A DNA stretch of 64,000 bases. Origin: Spirochaetota bacterium. Its GTDB lineage: Bacteria > Spirochaetota > Spirochaetia > Treponematales > UBA12059. The stretch is taken from contig JAPLSN010000023.1 of the NCBI GenBank assembly GCA_026398615.1, forward strand, positions 41,957-105,956. Direction: 5' to 3'. The position numbers were made by a program, and so were the translations under genes. How positions within the stretch are numbered: position 1 is the stretch's first letter; every line of letters begins with the position of its first letter. Of the stretch, positions 54,201 to 62,227 are shown one piece after another. The notes below the pieces were generated by a model. The model was given only the letters and a program-made list of their open reading frames with translations, ran no database searches and was not told the DNA's origin.

Positions 54201-54334
54201 GACACCGCTTCGAGCGCGAACACCCGCTCGATGATCTCTTCCGGAATCTCGTAGACGCTCCGCTTGGCGGCGAACTCGCCTGCGATCCGCGCGAAGAGAT
54301 CCCCCGTGGACGTCGTCGACATGATCTTGCTCAT
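51245..54334 (-). CDS. ygfK: YgfK-type flavoprotein Fe-S reductase
   Basis: The 1029-residue protein combines a dihydroorotate dehydrogenase-like FMN barrel (about 1-410; SLPVGPAAGPHTQ, STMHGCPPAEIEKIGAY, IKLNPTLLGYDEA), a cysteine-rich link (CVEACPVHQ, CDHICQAAC), an FAD/NAD(P)H module like glutamate synthase small subunit (VVGAGPAGLSCAHHLA, VAGGGNTAMDAVRSAL), and a C-terminal two-cluster ferredoxin region (CLECDSACLRCVEVCP, CNECGNCGFFCP). E. coli YgfK was once called a selenate reductase; in purine loci it is proposed to reduce a purine-ring intermediate. Both ends overlap neighbours by four bases. Confidence 0.93.
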   Translation of the reverse strand: MSKIMSTTSTGDLFARIAGEFAAKRSVYEIPEEIIERVFALEAVSPGFTVFGKRVSLPVGPAAGPHTQIAPNLVAAYLAGSRVFELKTVQVNDRLEIDKPCIDAVDEGHNVEWSTELTLREAREEYLRGWIAVNALDAMFSRGPRGAFAFNMSVGYTLEGIKGGKVDSFIEGMRSPSAGPFWTETLADAAAVAASPGFAAAFGAERAAGANEVLAAMPASPVHSVTLSTMHGCPPAEIEKIGAYLIEEKGFDTYIKLNPTLLGYDEARDILDVCGWRRIELKRGTFEHDLQFADALSLVASLRARAAAKGVRFGIKMSNTLANANVGPRLPGGERYMSGRALFPVTARLAAKMARSLPEPIPFSFCGGVSARNAAECIAAGLGPLTVATDILKPGGYLRMAEIAAEAVGALVRAPEFPDAAALERLAEEALVRREYREDWKEGTASIAKLLPAFDCFAAPCVEACPVHQKVPEYIRLAASGDDKAALELILADNPLPNITGTLCDHICQAACSRVDYEGSVRIRDVKLRCAAATSVPAVPAPRKSDAGKVAVVGAGPAGLSCAHHLALAGVGVVVFDPARGAAGVPANVIPPFRISREAIAADVDRIRSLGAEIRLGEKVDGPMRLEAEGFGSVFIGTGAPVARKLALEGKGVRVEDALVFLEALSRNPAAYDGTRKIMVAGGGNTAMDAVRSALRIPGVSEVRLSYRRTRTEMPADREELENAVAEGGILMELTLPERLEPGTVTVRKMKLGERDASGRRSPVASGETAVFDCELLVAAIGEAPDAVFLGKFGVSVGKDGRPVVDPETLEAGGSDVYVGGDAARGPSSIIAAAADGRKAAYAIMEKLRLHAPTVPYAPRAPRRDKLAGRGRQIESLEAGTPDFARREAERCLECDSACLRCVEVCPNRANTFVDAGFGQAYQILHVDALCNECGNCGFFCPWEGEPFLGKPTLFPDAAALEASKNAGFAFEGNPSAPALVLRQTPGDKSVKLAWEAWKGTSLRGDAGRYAAFAAVVLERHPYLIGGKR

Positions 54335-55722
54335 CTGTACCCCCAACGCAGGTGCTTGCCGTATCCCGCTTCCACGGCGATGCCGGTTTCGCCGCGGTCG
54401 GCCCGGGCCGCCTCGTAGACGGGTCTGCCCCTGACCCAGGTCGAGATGACGCGGCCCCGGAGGCGCATTCCCTCGAAGGGCGTGATCCGGCCCTTGGAAA
54501 GGAGCGAACGTCCCTCCACGGTCCACGAGCCCTCGGGATCGACGAGGAAGAAATCGGCGTCCTTCCCCGGTTCGAGGGATCCCTTGCCGCCCCAGAGCCC
54601 GTAGCGTTTCGCCGCGGATTCCGAACTGATCTCGACGTAGCGCCGGAGCGTCAGCCGTCCGGCGAAAAGCCCTTCCGACAGCAGGTAGGGCGCCATGGTC
54701 CCCGTGCCCGGGATCCCGCCGTAGTCCGTCCAGACGGAGCCGGTGTTCTTCTCTTCGAACGGGGACGGCGCGTGGTCGCTCGCGCAGAAGGCGATGGATC
54801 CGTCCGCGAGGTGCTTCCACAGGAGCTCCGACTGCCCCTTCTCCTTGACGACGGGGGCGGTCTTCAGGGAGGAACCCTTCGACGCGAAATCGTCGGACGA
54901 GAACGCCAGGTAATGGGCGCAGGTTTCGCAGCTCGCCCCGGCGGAAGCCACGATGCGCGCGGCTTCCGCGGTTCCGACGTGGACGACGTGGAGGTTGGGT
55001 TCGAAGCCTGACGCGAGCGCGACGGCGGCGGCGCACGCGACGGTTTCGGCCGCCTCGGGCCGTGAGGCGACGTAGTCTGCCCATTCAGGCGGCGAGTTCC
55101 CGCGCGCGGATTTCACGGCCGCGGTGGCCGCGGTGACGAGGTCCCAATCCTCGGCGTGGAGGAGAAGCGGCCGGCCGAGCCCGGCCGCCTTGCGCAGGAC
55201 TTCCGGGAAGCGGTAGTGGTCGATCCTGGTGAAGGTTTCCATGCTCGAGATGAAGTAGCACTTGAAGCCGACGACGTCGGGAGCCAGGTCGGCCATCGCG
55301 TGGGCGAGGCTTTCACCGATCCCGTTCCCCGCGACGCCGCCGTAGAGGGCGAAGTCGACCACCGATTTCCCGCCCATCGCCTCCAGCTTGCCATGCAGGG
55401 CTTCCCTGTTCGTGACGGGAGGCAGTGAGGTGCAGGGCATGTCGATCACGGTGGTCACGCCGCCCTTCGCGGCTTCGCTCGATCCATGGAAAAAATCCTC
55501 GCGGCTCTCGAAACCCGGTTCGTCGAAGTGGACGTGCGGGTCCAGAGCCCCGGGGAAGACGAGGAATTTCGACGCGTCGACGACGACTTCGCCGTCGGCC
55601 GGAGCGAGGCTCCCGCCCGCGGCGAGGGAAATTCCCGAAATACGTTCGTCCCTGGTCCTGAGGTCGGCGCGGACGAGGCTGTCCTCGCCGGGGAGCGCGA
55701 GGAGGCCGTTCCTGATCAGCAT
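54331..55722 (-). CDS. Allantoinase/dihydropyrimidinase-like cyclic amidohydrolase
   Basis: The 463-residue enzyme has the metal-binding motif GALDPHVHFDEPG (about 57-69), the carbamylated lysine region VGFKCYFISSM, LLHAEDWD, VVHVGTAEAA and FCASDHAPSPFEEKN. These fit the allantoinase/hydantoinase group, which opens five- or six-membered ureide rings. In E. coli the equivalent locus encodes hyuA. It overlaps xdhB by seven bases and ygfK by four. GGGAG precedes the ATG. Confidence 0.85.
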   Translation of the reverse strand: MLIRNGLLALPGEDSLVRADLRTRDERISGISLAAGGSLAPADGEVVVDASKFLVFPGALDPHVHFDEPGFESREDFFHGSSEAAKGGVTTVIDMPCTSLPPVTNREALHGKLEAMGGKSVVDFALYGGVAGNGIGESLAHAMADLAPDVVGFKCYFISSMETFTRIDHYRFPEVLRKAAGLGRPLLLHAEDWDLVTAATAAVKSARGNSPPEWADYVASRPEAAETVACAAAVALASGFEPNLHVVHVGTAEAARIVASAGASCETCAHYLAFSSDDFASKGSSLKTAPVVKEKGQSELLWKHLADGSIAFCASDHAPSPFEEKNTGSVWTDYGGIPGTGTMAPYLLSEGLFAGRLTLRRYVEISSESAAKRYGLWGGKGSLEPGKDADFFLVDPEGSWTVEGRSLLSKGRITPFEGMRLRGRVISTWVRGRPVYEAARADRGETGIAVEAGYGKHLRWGYR

Positions 55723-58019
55723 GGCGTGTCTCCCTTCGCGGCCTTTTCGCGCCCGTACTCGGGGCGGTCGCCCGTGAGGTAGTCCAGCGCCTTTTCCGGC
55801 GTGAGCGGGAGGTCGTACATTCCCGGCCCGTCAGGACGCGCAGAGCGGAGGGCGTCGAGGAGCGCGAAGTACCCCGCGATGCCGTAGACGAGGGGCGGTT
55901 CTCCGATCGCCTTCGAGTTGAGGACCGCCCTGGGATTGTCGGTCTCGCGCATCATCTCGACCTCGAGTCGGGCCGGAAGGAAATGGGCGTCCGGGAGCTT
56001 GTAGGTCGAGAGGGTGTCGGACAGCAGGCGGCCGTCGGCCCCGAAGGCGAGCTCCTCGAGGAGGGCCCAGCCGAGACCCTGTGCGAAGGCGCCTTCGATC
56101 TGGCCGAGGTCCACCGCACGGTCGAGGCTCCGGCCGACGTCGTGGACGATGAGCGCCCGCTCGACGGCGTAGAGCCCGCGCAGGACGTCGAGGCGAACTT
56201 CGACGAGGGCGGCGCCGTAGACGTGGTAGGCGAAGGGGCTCCCCTTTTCGGCTTCCATGTCGTAGAAGAGGCCAGGGGTCGCGTAGAAGCCGTGGGCGGA
56301 GAGGTCGACCCGGGACTCGTAGGTCTTCAGGACGAGATCGTCCCAGGAAAGGCCCGTATCCTCGCGTCCCCGCACGACGCGGCCGTCCTCGATCGACAGC
56401 CCGGCGGCCGGCCCGCCGACGAGCTCGGCGGCCCGCCGCACGAGCCGTCCGCGTATTTCCTCGCAGGCGGCCAGCGCCGCCATGCCGTTGATGTCGCTGC
56501 CCGTGCTGGCCGCGGTGGGGACGGTGTTGGCGACGGTGAGCGTGGTCGTGCGCTCGATGGCGACGCGCTCGATCGGGATGCCGAGGGTACACGCGGTCAC
56601 GCGGGCGATCTTGCGGCTCACCTGCTGGCCCATCTCGATGGCACCGGTGGAGACGAGGACCGAGCCGTCCTGGTAGACGTGGACGAGGGCGCCGCCCTGA
56701 TTCATCTGGAGCTTCGTGAAGGAGACGCCGAAGCAGTTCGGGACGACCGCGAGCCCCCGCTTTTCGAGCGCGTGCGACGCGTTGAACGAATCCACTTCGG
56801 CGCGGAGTTCCCGCCAGCGGGTTTTTTCGAGGAGAGAGTCGAACGATTCGCGGGCCCGGACGCGTGTCATGGGCATGCCGTAGTGGGTGATGTCGCCTTC
56901 TTCGAGGAGGTTCCTTCGCCTGAGTTCCACGGGATCGATCCCCATCCGCCGGGCGAGGGCGTCCAACGCGGCTTCCATGACGAAGATGCCCTGGGGCGCG
57001 CCGAAGCCGCGGAAGGCGGTGAAGGAGGGGAGATTGGTCCTGCACAGGAATCCCGTGACGCGCACGTTGGGGATCCGGTAGGCCCCGACGGCGTGGAAGA
57101 GCGTGCGGGAGATGATCGCGGCGGAAAGATCGCAGGAGCAGCCCGAGTTCTGGTAATAGTCCGCCTCGAAGGCGAGGAGGCGGCCCTCGGCGTCCGCGGC
57201 GATCTTCCAGTCGGAGGAGTAGGGATGGCGCTTTCCGGTGGCGCGCATGTCGGTCTTGCGGTCGAGGCAGAGCTTGACCGGCCTTCCGGAGAGCCTTGCG
57301 CCGAGGGCTGCGAGGCAGCCCCACGTAGTGGCCTGATCCTCCTTGCCGCCGAATCCGCCGCCGAGCCTGCGGGTTTCGACTTCGACCTTGTTCATCGGAA
57401 GCCCGAGCACGCGCGCCGCGGCGCGCTGGACGACCGCGGGTCCCTGCGTCCCGGAGATGATGAATATCCGGTCGCCGTCACGCGGCTCGGCGATGGCGCC
57501 CTGCGTCTCGAGGTAGACGTGCTCCTGCCCGCCTGAATCGGCGCGGCCCGAGACGACGTACGCCGCGCGCGCGAAGGCGGCCGCGGGATCGCCGGAACGC
57601 TGGGTCCTGGGCGGGAGGATGAAATCGCCCTTCGCCGCGGCTTCCCGCGGGTCGAAGGTCGGTGCGAGCGCATCGCCCTCGACGACAACGAGTTCGGCCG
57701 CGCGCCGCGCGAGGCCCTTCGTCTCCGCGAGGCAGAGGACGAGGGGCTGGCCCCAGTACTCCCACTCGCGTTCGGGGAGGAGGGGCTCGTCGGCTACCGT
57801 GAAGCCGAGCTGGTTTTCGCCCGGGATGTCCTTCCAGGTGATGACGCGGACCGAAGGGTGGAGGGCGAGTGCCCGCGCGGCATCGATGCGCGTCATCCGG
57901 CCCCGGGCGCTGCCCGAGAGTTTTACGGCGCTGTGGAGGAGGTTGCGGGGTTCGGGGAGGTCGTCGATATAGGCGGTCCGGCCCATGACGTTGAGGGCGG
58001 CTTCGGGGATGGTCTTCAT
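55716..58019 (-). CDS. Xanthine dehydrogenase molybdopterin-binding subunit
   Basis: The 767-residue large subunit has Moco-domain motifs: an N-terminal TAYIDDLPEP as in XDH, RLGGGFGGKEDQ near 215-226, FTAFRGFGAPQGIFVME near 335-351, and a terminal VLNSKAIGEPPLVYG region with the catalytic glutamate (KAIGEPP). It oxidises hypoxanthine or xanthine towards urate. No selenium-ligating residue can be judged from sequence. It starts in the XdhA stop codon as ATGA. Confidence 0.9.
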   Translation of the reverse strand: MKTIPEAALNVMGRTAYIDDLPEPRNLLHSAVKLSGSARGRMTRIDAARALALHPSVRVITWKDIPGENQLGFTVADEPLLPEREWEYWGQPLVLCLAETKGLARRAAELVVVEGDALAPTFDPREAAAKGDFILPPRTQRSGDPAAAFARAAYVVSGRADSGGQEHVYLETQGAIAEPRDGDRIFIISGTQGPAVVQRAAARVLGLPMNKVEVETRRLGGGFGGKEDQATTWGCLAALGARLSGRPVKLCLDRKTDMRATGKRHPYSSDWKIAADAEGRLLAFEADYYQNSGCSCDLSAAIISRTLFHAVGAYRIPNVRVTGFLCRTNLPSFTAFRGFGAPQGIFVMEAALDALARRMGIDPVELRRRNLLEEGDITHYGMPMTRVRARESFDSLLEKTRWRELRAEVDSFNASHALEKRGLAVVPNCFGVSFTKLQMNQGGALVHVYQDGSVLVSTGAIEMGQQVSRKIARVTACTLGIPIERVAIERTTTLTVANTVPTAASTGSDINGMAALAACEEIRGRLVRRAAELVGGPAAGLSIEDGRVVRGREDTGLSWDDLVLKTYESRVDLSAHGFYATPGLFYDMEAEKGSPFAYHVYGAALVEVRLDVLRGLYAVERALIVHDVGRSLDRAVDLGQIEGAFAQGLGWALLEELAFGADGRLLSDTLSTYKLPDAHFLPARLEVEMMRETDNPRAVLNSKAIGEPPLVYGIAGYFALLDALRSARPDGPGMYDLPLTPEKALDYLTGDRPEYGREKAAKGDTPC

Positions 58020-59506
58020 CGTCGATCCTCCTCGCTTGAAGAAACCCGCACGGCCAGGTCCTCGGCGATCCCGTCCGCGACCCGGTCCCGGAAGAGGGTC
58101 GTGAAATGCGCCATGACGAGGCGCTCCAGGACACGGCGGCGGTAGCCGGCCGAGCCCCGGACGTCCCCGATGGTTTCGACCTCCGATGCCGCGAGCGCGG
58201 CCAGGTCGCGGGCGGTCCCGGCGGAGACCGCCCGGCCGGCGAGGAAGGCGCTGCTCTTCGGAAGGAGCAGGGGGGTCGCAGCCACGCCGCCCGCCGAGAG
58301 ACGCCCGCGGACCACGCGGTTCCCGTCGAGCTCGAGAAGGACCGCCGTGTTGACTGCAGCGATGTCGAGGCTCGCGCGCTTGGCTGCCTTTTCGAAGTTG
58401 AAGCGGAACGGCCGGCAGGGCGGCGGGATGAGGATCGTCCGGATGATCTCCCCGGGACCGAGGTCAAGCTTCTTGTAGCCGAGGAAGAATGACTCGAGGG
58501 GGATTTCCCGGGACGGTCCGTCGCCGCCCGGTCGCGCGATCCCGAGGCGCGCCCCGAGGGCGATGAGCATCGAGGTCATGTCCGCCACGGGCGACGCGTT
58601 CGCGATATTGCCCCCGAGGGTCGCGCGGTTCCGTACCAGGATCGATGCGAACGAAGCTTCGAATCGCCCGATCCCGGGGACGAGTGACAGTAGCTCGGGG
58701 CAGGCGAAGAAGTCCCTGATCGTGACCGCCGCGCCGACCTCGAGGCCGCCGTCGCCCGAGCGCGTCATGCGCCTCAAGGCGGGATCCGAGCCGGCGAGGA
58801 AGAAGCCGTCGCGGGGCTCGGGATCGGTGTTCCTCACGTAGAAGTCGGTGCCGCCCCCGATGACGAGCGAAGTTTCGCCGGCGGCGGGACGCACGCGGGC
58901 GTCGTCGGCAAGGAGCTTCCCGCGCGCGAATGCCGCCAGGGATGCGGGGACCACTCGGGCCGCGACGAGGGCGTCGATGCGGGCGAGCGGGTCCGCAGGG
59001 AGACCGGGAAACTCCGCGAGGAGCCGGGAGGCGGCGCGCCGTATGGAACCGTATCCGGTGCAGCGGCAGAGGTTGCCTTCCACCGCTGTCAGAGCGCCCG
59101 CTTCATCCAGCCGTTCGCCTTCGAGAAGCCAGGCGGTGAGTGACACGATGAAGCCAGGGCTGCAGAAGCCGCACTGGCTCGCGTTCTCGGCGAGGAAGGC
59201 GAGCATGACCGGCGTGAGGCCGTCTTCGGCCCCCGAGGCCAGGCCCTCGATCGTGACGAGGTGGCGCCCGTCGAGTTCGCCCAGGGCCAGGAGGCAGGAC
59301 GGTGCGGCCCGGTAGCGGACGGCGCCGTTTTCGAGCCGCTCGCCGAGGATCACCGCGCAGGCGCCACAGTCGCCTTCGCGGCAGCCTTCCTTGGTGCCGG
59401 TGAGCCCGAGTTCCCGCCGGATGAAGTCGAGGGCAGGGGAGCCTTCCCAGGCTTCCGTCCCGACCTCGCGGTCGTTCGCGACGAACCGCAGCATCCTCTT
59501 CGTCAT
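58016..59506 (-). CDS. xdhA: Xanthine dehydrogenase Fe-S and FAD subunit
   Basis: The 496-residue small subunit fuses the [2Fe-2S] pair (GCREGDCGACAVI with the C after APSC; CGFCSPG with CRCTGYGSI) to an FAD domain (VIGGGTDFYVRN near 218-229, RNRATLGGNIANASPVAD near 290-307). This is the E. coli-unlike fused XdhA layout of many soil bacteria. The ATG at 59506 is chosen for GGGAGGG upstream, discarding 21 residues of extension. It lies 31 bases after the regulator gene and is coupled to xdhB. Confidence 0.92.
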   Translation of the reverse strand: MTKRMLRFVANDREVGTEAWEGSPALDFIRRELGLTGTKEGCREGDCGACAVILGERLENGAVRYRAAPSCLLALGELDGRHLVTIEGLASGAEDGLTPVMLAFLAENASQCGFCSPGFIVSLTAWLLEGERLDEAGALTAVEGNLCRCTGYGSIRRAASRLLAEFPGLPADPLARIDALVAARVVPASLAAFARGKLLADDARVRPAAGETSLVIGGGTDFYVRNTDPEPRDGFFLAGSDPALRRMTRSGDGGLEVGAAVTIRDFFACPELLSLVPGIGRFEASFASILVRNRATLGGNIANASPVADMTSMLIALGARLGIARPGGDGPSREIPLESFFLGYKKLDLGPGEIIRTILIPPPCRPFRFNFEKAAKRASLDIAAVNTAVLLELDGNRVVRGRLSAGGVAATPLLLPKSSAFLAGRAVSAGTARDLAALAASEVETIGDVRGSAGYRRRVLERLVMAHFTTLFRDRVADGIAEDLAVRVSSSEEDRR

Positions 59507-59537
59507 GGCGCCATCCCTCCCCGGAATCGAGCTGCCA

Positions 59538-60230
59538 TCACGCCCTCCGTCCCGGGTCCGCGACCGCATCTGCGCATTCGGACGACTTGAGCCGGGACAG
59601 GAAATCCGACAGGGTCGCCTCGGTGCATCGGTTCCAGTGGTCGCCGAGGAGCTTCACCGCCCTGCGGCGGTCTCCCCGTTCGAGGGCGTCGACGATGGCT
59701 GAATGTTCCGCCGCCGATTCGTCGACGAATTCGGCGACCTGCATGAACGAGTATTCGTAGCGGAAAACGATACGCTTGAGTTCCGCGAGGATCCGGAGGA
59801 GGTGGTGGCTGCCGGCACCCTCCACGAGGGCCCTGTGCCAGGCCGAATCGAGCTCGATGCGCTTGAGTGGATCGCAGGGCTCGCCGCGCAGGGAAACCGC
59901 GAGCTCCCGGAGCGATTCGACTTTTCCCGGGTCGGGCAGGGGGGAACTCCGGAGGGCGTGGCACTCGAGCAGGCTGACCAGGGGGTAGATCTCCCGAATT
60001 TCCGACTCGTGGAGGTGCTTGACCGAAAATCCGAGATGTTTCTGCGTGGAGATGAACCCCTCGCGCTCGAGCCTGAGCAGGGCTTCCCGCACGGGGGTAC
60101 GGCTCACGCCGAGATTTTCGGCGAGTTCCGAATCCCTGAGCCTCTGTCCGGGCGCAAACTCGCCGCGGATGATCTGCCCGAGGAGTTCGCGGTGGACGTC
60201 GGTGCTCAATCGCTGCCTGCTGATGGACAT
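59538..60230 (-). CDS. GntR-family transcriptional regulator with FCD ligand domain
   Basis: Residues 1-75 form the GntR winged helix (GEFAPGQRLRDSELAENLGV, SRTPVREALLRLEREGF). The remaining about 155 residues form an FCD helical ligand pocket with a histidine-rich metal triad region (DSAWHRALVEGAGSHHLL and AEHSAIVDALERGD). The product has 230 residues. The start at 60230 follows a TACAGT -10 by six bases; a TTG at 60254 lies in the promoter spacer and operator and is excluded. As the first gene of the xdhA operon, and with GTATAC sites at its own and neighbouring promoters, it probably represses purine catabolism until a purine product binds. Confidence 0.88.
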   Translation of the reverse strand: MSISRQRLSTDVHRELLGQIIRGEFAPGQRLRDSELAENLGVSRTPVREALLRLEREGFISTQKHLGFSVKHLHESEIREIYPLVSLLECHALRSSPLPDPGKVESLRELAVSLRGEPCDPLKRIELDSAWHRALVEGAGSHHLLRILAELKRIVFRYEYSFMQVAEFVDESAAEHSAIVDALERGDRRRAVKLLGDHWNRCTEATLSDFLSRLKSSECADAVADPGRRA

Positions 60231-60236
60231 GCGGAT

Positions 60237-60265
60237 ACTGTATTTCGTATACAAAAAACCGTCAA
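60237..60265 (-). promoter_or_regulatory. Leaderless promoter of the FCD regulator operon with operator in the spacer
   Basis: On the minus strand TTGACG (60265-60260) and TACAGT (60242-60237) are separated by 17 bp, with six bases to the ATG. The spacer contains GTATAC at 60247-60252 within TTTTGTATACGAAA, a half-matched copy of the palindrome TTTGTATACAAA found upstream of ade and the permease. Binding there would block the promoter, so autorepression is likely. Confidence 0.72.
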
Positions 60266-60303
60266 GGGGAAAAGCGCCTTCATGCCGGCCGGCCCGGCGG
60301 ATT

Positions 60304-62034
60304 TCAGTCCGCGAAGAGCTCGACAGGGGTGAACCGCTCCACGTCGACCAGGCCCCGGTCGGTGATCTTGAGCTTGGGGATCACCGGCAGCGCCATGAAG
60401 GAAAGCGTCATGAGCGGCGAAGGGTTGGTAAGTCCCTCGCGCCGGAAAAGTCCGTCGAATTCCCTGAGACGATCCACTACGAAACGGGCGTCGCGGTCGC
60501 TCATGAGGCCCGCGACGGGCAGGGGAAGATCGAGGACGACCTCGTCCCCCACCGCGAAGACGAGACCGCCCTTGAGCTTGTTCAGGTGGCGGGCCGCCTT
60601 GAATATGGAACGATCGTCGACGCCGGCCACGATCATGTTGTGGGAGTCGTGGCTGATGGTTTCGCCGATCGCTCCCCGCCTGAGCCCGAGCCCCGTGATG
60701 AAGCCCTTGCCGATGTTGCCCGAGCCGGTGTGGCGTTCGATGACGAAGAGCTTCACGAGGTCGCGTTCGATGTCCGCGACGCAGAGCCCCCCCTCGACCC
60801 GGGGCGAGGCGAGGATCTCCCCCGTGATGATCGACCCGGGCCGGGCTTCGATGACCCTGATCTTCCCGCCTTCCGCGCCCGCCGGTACGGGAATCCGGAA
60901 GTCGTCCTCCGTCAGCGACTTGATGTTGACCGAGTCGCGCAGCGGGGGCAGGGAGACGGGCGGCTCGCGCAGGAGCCTTCCGTCCTCGGCGACGAGTATC
61001 CCGTCCTTCCAGACGAGTTTCGCCTCGAAGCGCCCGAGACTTTCGAAGGCGACGAGGTCGGCGCGGTATCCGGGGGCGATCGCGCCCGAACCCCTGATGC
61101 CGAACCAGCGGGCGGGATTCATGCTCGCGACGCGGAACGCGTCGATGGGATCCACGCCGCCTGCGAGGAGGAGCCGGAGGGCGTGGTCCATGTGACCCTC
61201 GTCGACGAGGTCGTCGGGATGGCGGTCGTCGGAACACATGAGGAAACTTCCCGCCGTGCGCGGGGTGAGGGCCGGCAGCAGCCTGCGCAGGTCCTTCGCC
61301 GTCGAGCCTTCGCGCATCATGATGTACATGCCCTTGGAAAGTTTCTCCCGCGCCTCCTCCGGGGTGGTGCACTCGTGGTCGGAGCCGATCCCGGCGGCCA
61401 CGTAGGCCGAGAGATCGCGGCCCGAGAGCCCGGGAGCGTGGCCGTCGACGGGCCTGCCCGCCTGGCGGAAGAGCGCGATCTTGTCGAGCAGCTTCTGGTC
61501 CTTCGAAAGGACGCCTGGGTAGTTCATAACCTCCCCGAGCCCCAGGACGCGCGGTTCCCGGAGGAACGGATACATGTCGGAGGCGTAGAACGCGGCTCCC
61601 GCGGTATCGAAGTCCGTGGCGGGCACGCAGGAAGGAACCATGAAGTAGACGTCGAGGGGGAGACCCTCGCTCGCGATGAGCATGTAGCGCATGCCGTCGT
61701 AGCCGAGGACGTTGGCGATCTCGTGAGGATCGGCGACGACCGATGTGGTGCCCCGCGGGACGACGATGCGCGCGTACTCGGGCGGCGTGAGGAAGGAGGA
61801 CTCGATGTGGACGTGGGAGTCCACGAGCCCCGGCGCCAGGTGGAGTCCCTTGAGGTCGACGGTCCGCTCTGCCCTGAGCCCGTCGTCGATCCCGACGATC
61901 GTGCCATGCCGGACCGAAACCGTGACGCCCCGCCGTATTTCGCCGGCGATGAGGTCGACGAGCGTGGCGTTGGCGAGGTTGAGGTCGCAGGGGAGCGCTC
62001 CCCGCGCCGCGTCGATGAGATCCTTGTCGAGCAT
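60304..62034 (-). CDS. ade: Adenine deaminase
   Basis: Ade deaminates adenine to hypoxanthine in the cytoplasm. The 576-residue length is standard. Motifs are APGLVDSHVHIESS (metal ligands), VVADPHEIANVLG, DGHAPGLSG, MCSDDRHPDDLVDEGHMDH and, late, GLVFAVGDEV. The start at 62034 is set by a TACAGT -10 six bases upstream, without a Shine-Dalgarno site. The gene ends 74 bases before the regulator, whose own promoter lies in that gap. Confidence 0.95.
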   Translation of the reverse strand: MLDKDLIDAARGALPCDLNLANATLVDLIAGEIRRGVTVSVRHGTIVGIDDGLRAERTVDLKGLHLAPGLVDSHVHIESSFLTPPEYARIVVPRGTTSVVADPHEIANVLGYDGMRYMLIASEGLPLDVYFMVPSCVPATDFDTAGAAFYASDMYPFLREPRVLGLGEVMNYPGVLSKDQKLLDKIALFRQAGRPVDGHAPGLSGRDLSAYVAAGIGSDHECTTPEEAREKLSKGMYIMMREGSTAKDLRRLLPALTPRTAGSFLMCSDDRHPDDLVDEGHMDHALRLLLAGGVDPIDAFRVASMNPARWFGIRGSGAIAPGYRADLVAFESLGRFEAKLVWKDGILVAEDGRLLREPPVSLPPLRDSVNIKSLTEDDFRIPVPAGAEGGKIRVIEARPGSIITGEILASPRVEGGLCVADIERDLVKLFVIERHTGSGNIGKGFITGLGLRRGAIGETISHDSHNMIVAGVDDRSIFKAARHLNKLKGGLVFAVGDEVVLDLPLPVAGLMSDRDARFVVDRLREFDGLFRREGLTNPSPLMTLSFMALPVIPKLKITDRGLVDVERFTPVELFAD

Positions 62035-62040
62035 GGCAAG

Positions 62041-62069
62041 ACTGTAAACCCCATTTTGGCGGGAGGCAA
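62041..62069 (-). promoter_or_regulatory. Leaderless promoter of ade
   Basis: On the minus strand TTGCCT (62069-62064), 17 bp, TACAGT (62046-62041), then six bases to the ATG at 62034. The -10 and gap length match the regulator promoter exactly. Confidence 0.7.
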
Positions 62070-62087
62070 GAGCGGATTGCAAATGCC

Positions 62088-62115
62088 GTATACAAAAATG
62101 CCGTTTGTATACAAA
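62088..62115. promoter_or_regulatory. Two GTATAC operators between ade and the purine permease
   Basis: GTATAC at 62088-62093 (in CCGTATACAAAA) and the perfect palindrome TTTGTATACAAA at 62104-62115 have centres 19 bp apart. They lie just upstream of the permease -35 and about 20 and 40 bp upstream of the ade -35. Together with the third site at 60247 they form the presumed binding motif of the FCD regulator. Confidence 0.7.
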
Positions 62116-62121
62116 AAATGC

Positions 62122-62150
62122 TTGCACGCCCGAAAAAGTGGACCTACACT
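62122..62150 (+). promoter_or_regulatory. Promoter of the purine permease
   Basis: TTGCAC (62122-62127), 17 bp, TACACT (62145-62150). Transcription should start near 62157, leaving a leader of about 70 nt with AGGAGG at 62214-62219. No purine riboswitch fold is recognisable in the leader. Confidence 0.65.
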
Positions 62151-62227
62151 GAGCGCGATCCACGGCAGGTCTGCCCGGTAGAATCGAGGTTCCCGAGGCG
62201 GCCTGCCAAACACCAGGAGGCATACCC

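Noticed and set aside
51782..54418. An 878-codon plus-strand frame opposite ygfK
   Set aside because: Rich in Gly/Arg/Asp with no domain signature and no ribosome site; ygfK on the other strand explains the region.
62151..62227. Purine riboswitch in the permease leader
   Set aside because: The leader is too short and lacks the conserved three-way junction sequences of the purine aptamer; only a small GGCAG/CTGCC hairpin is seen.
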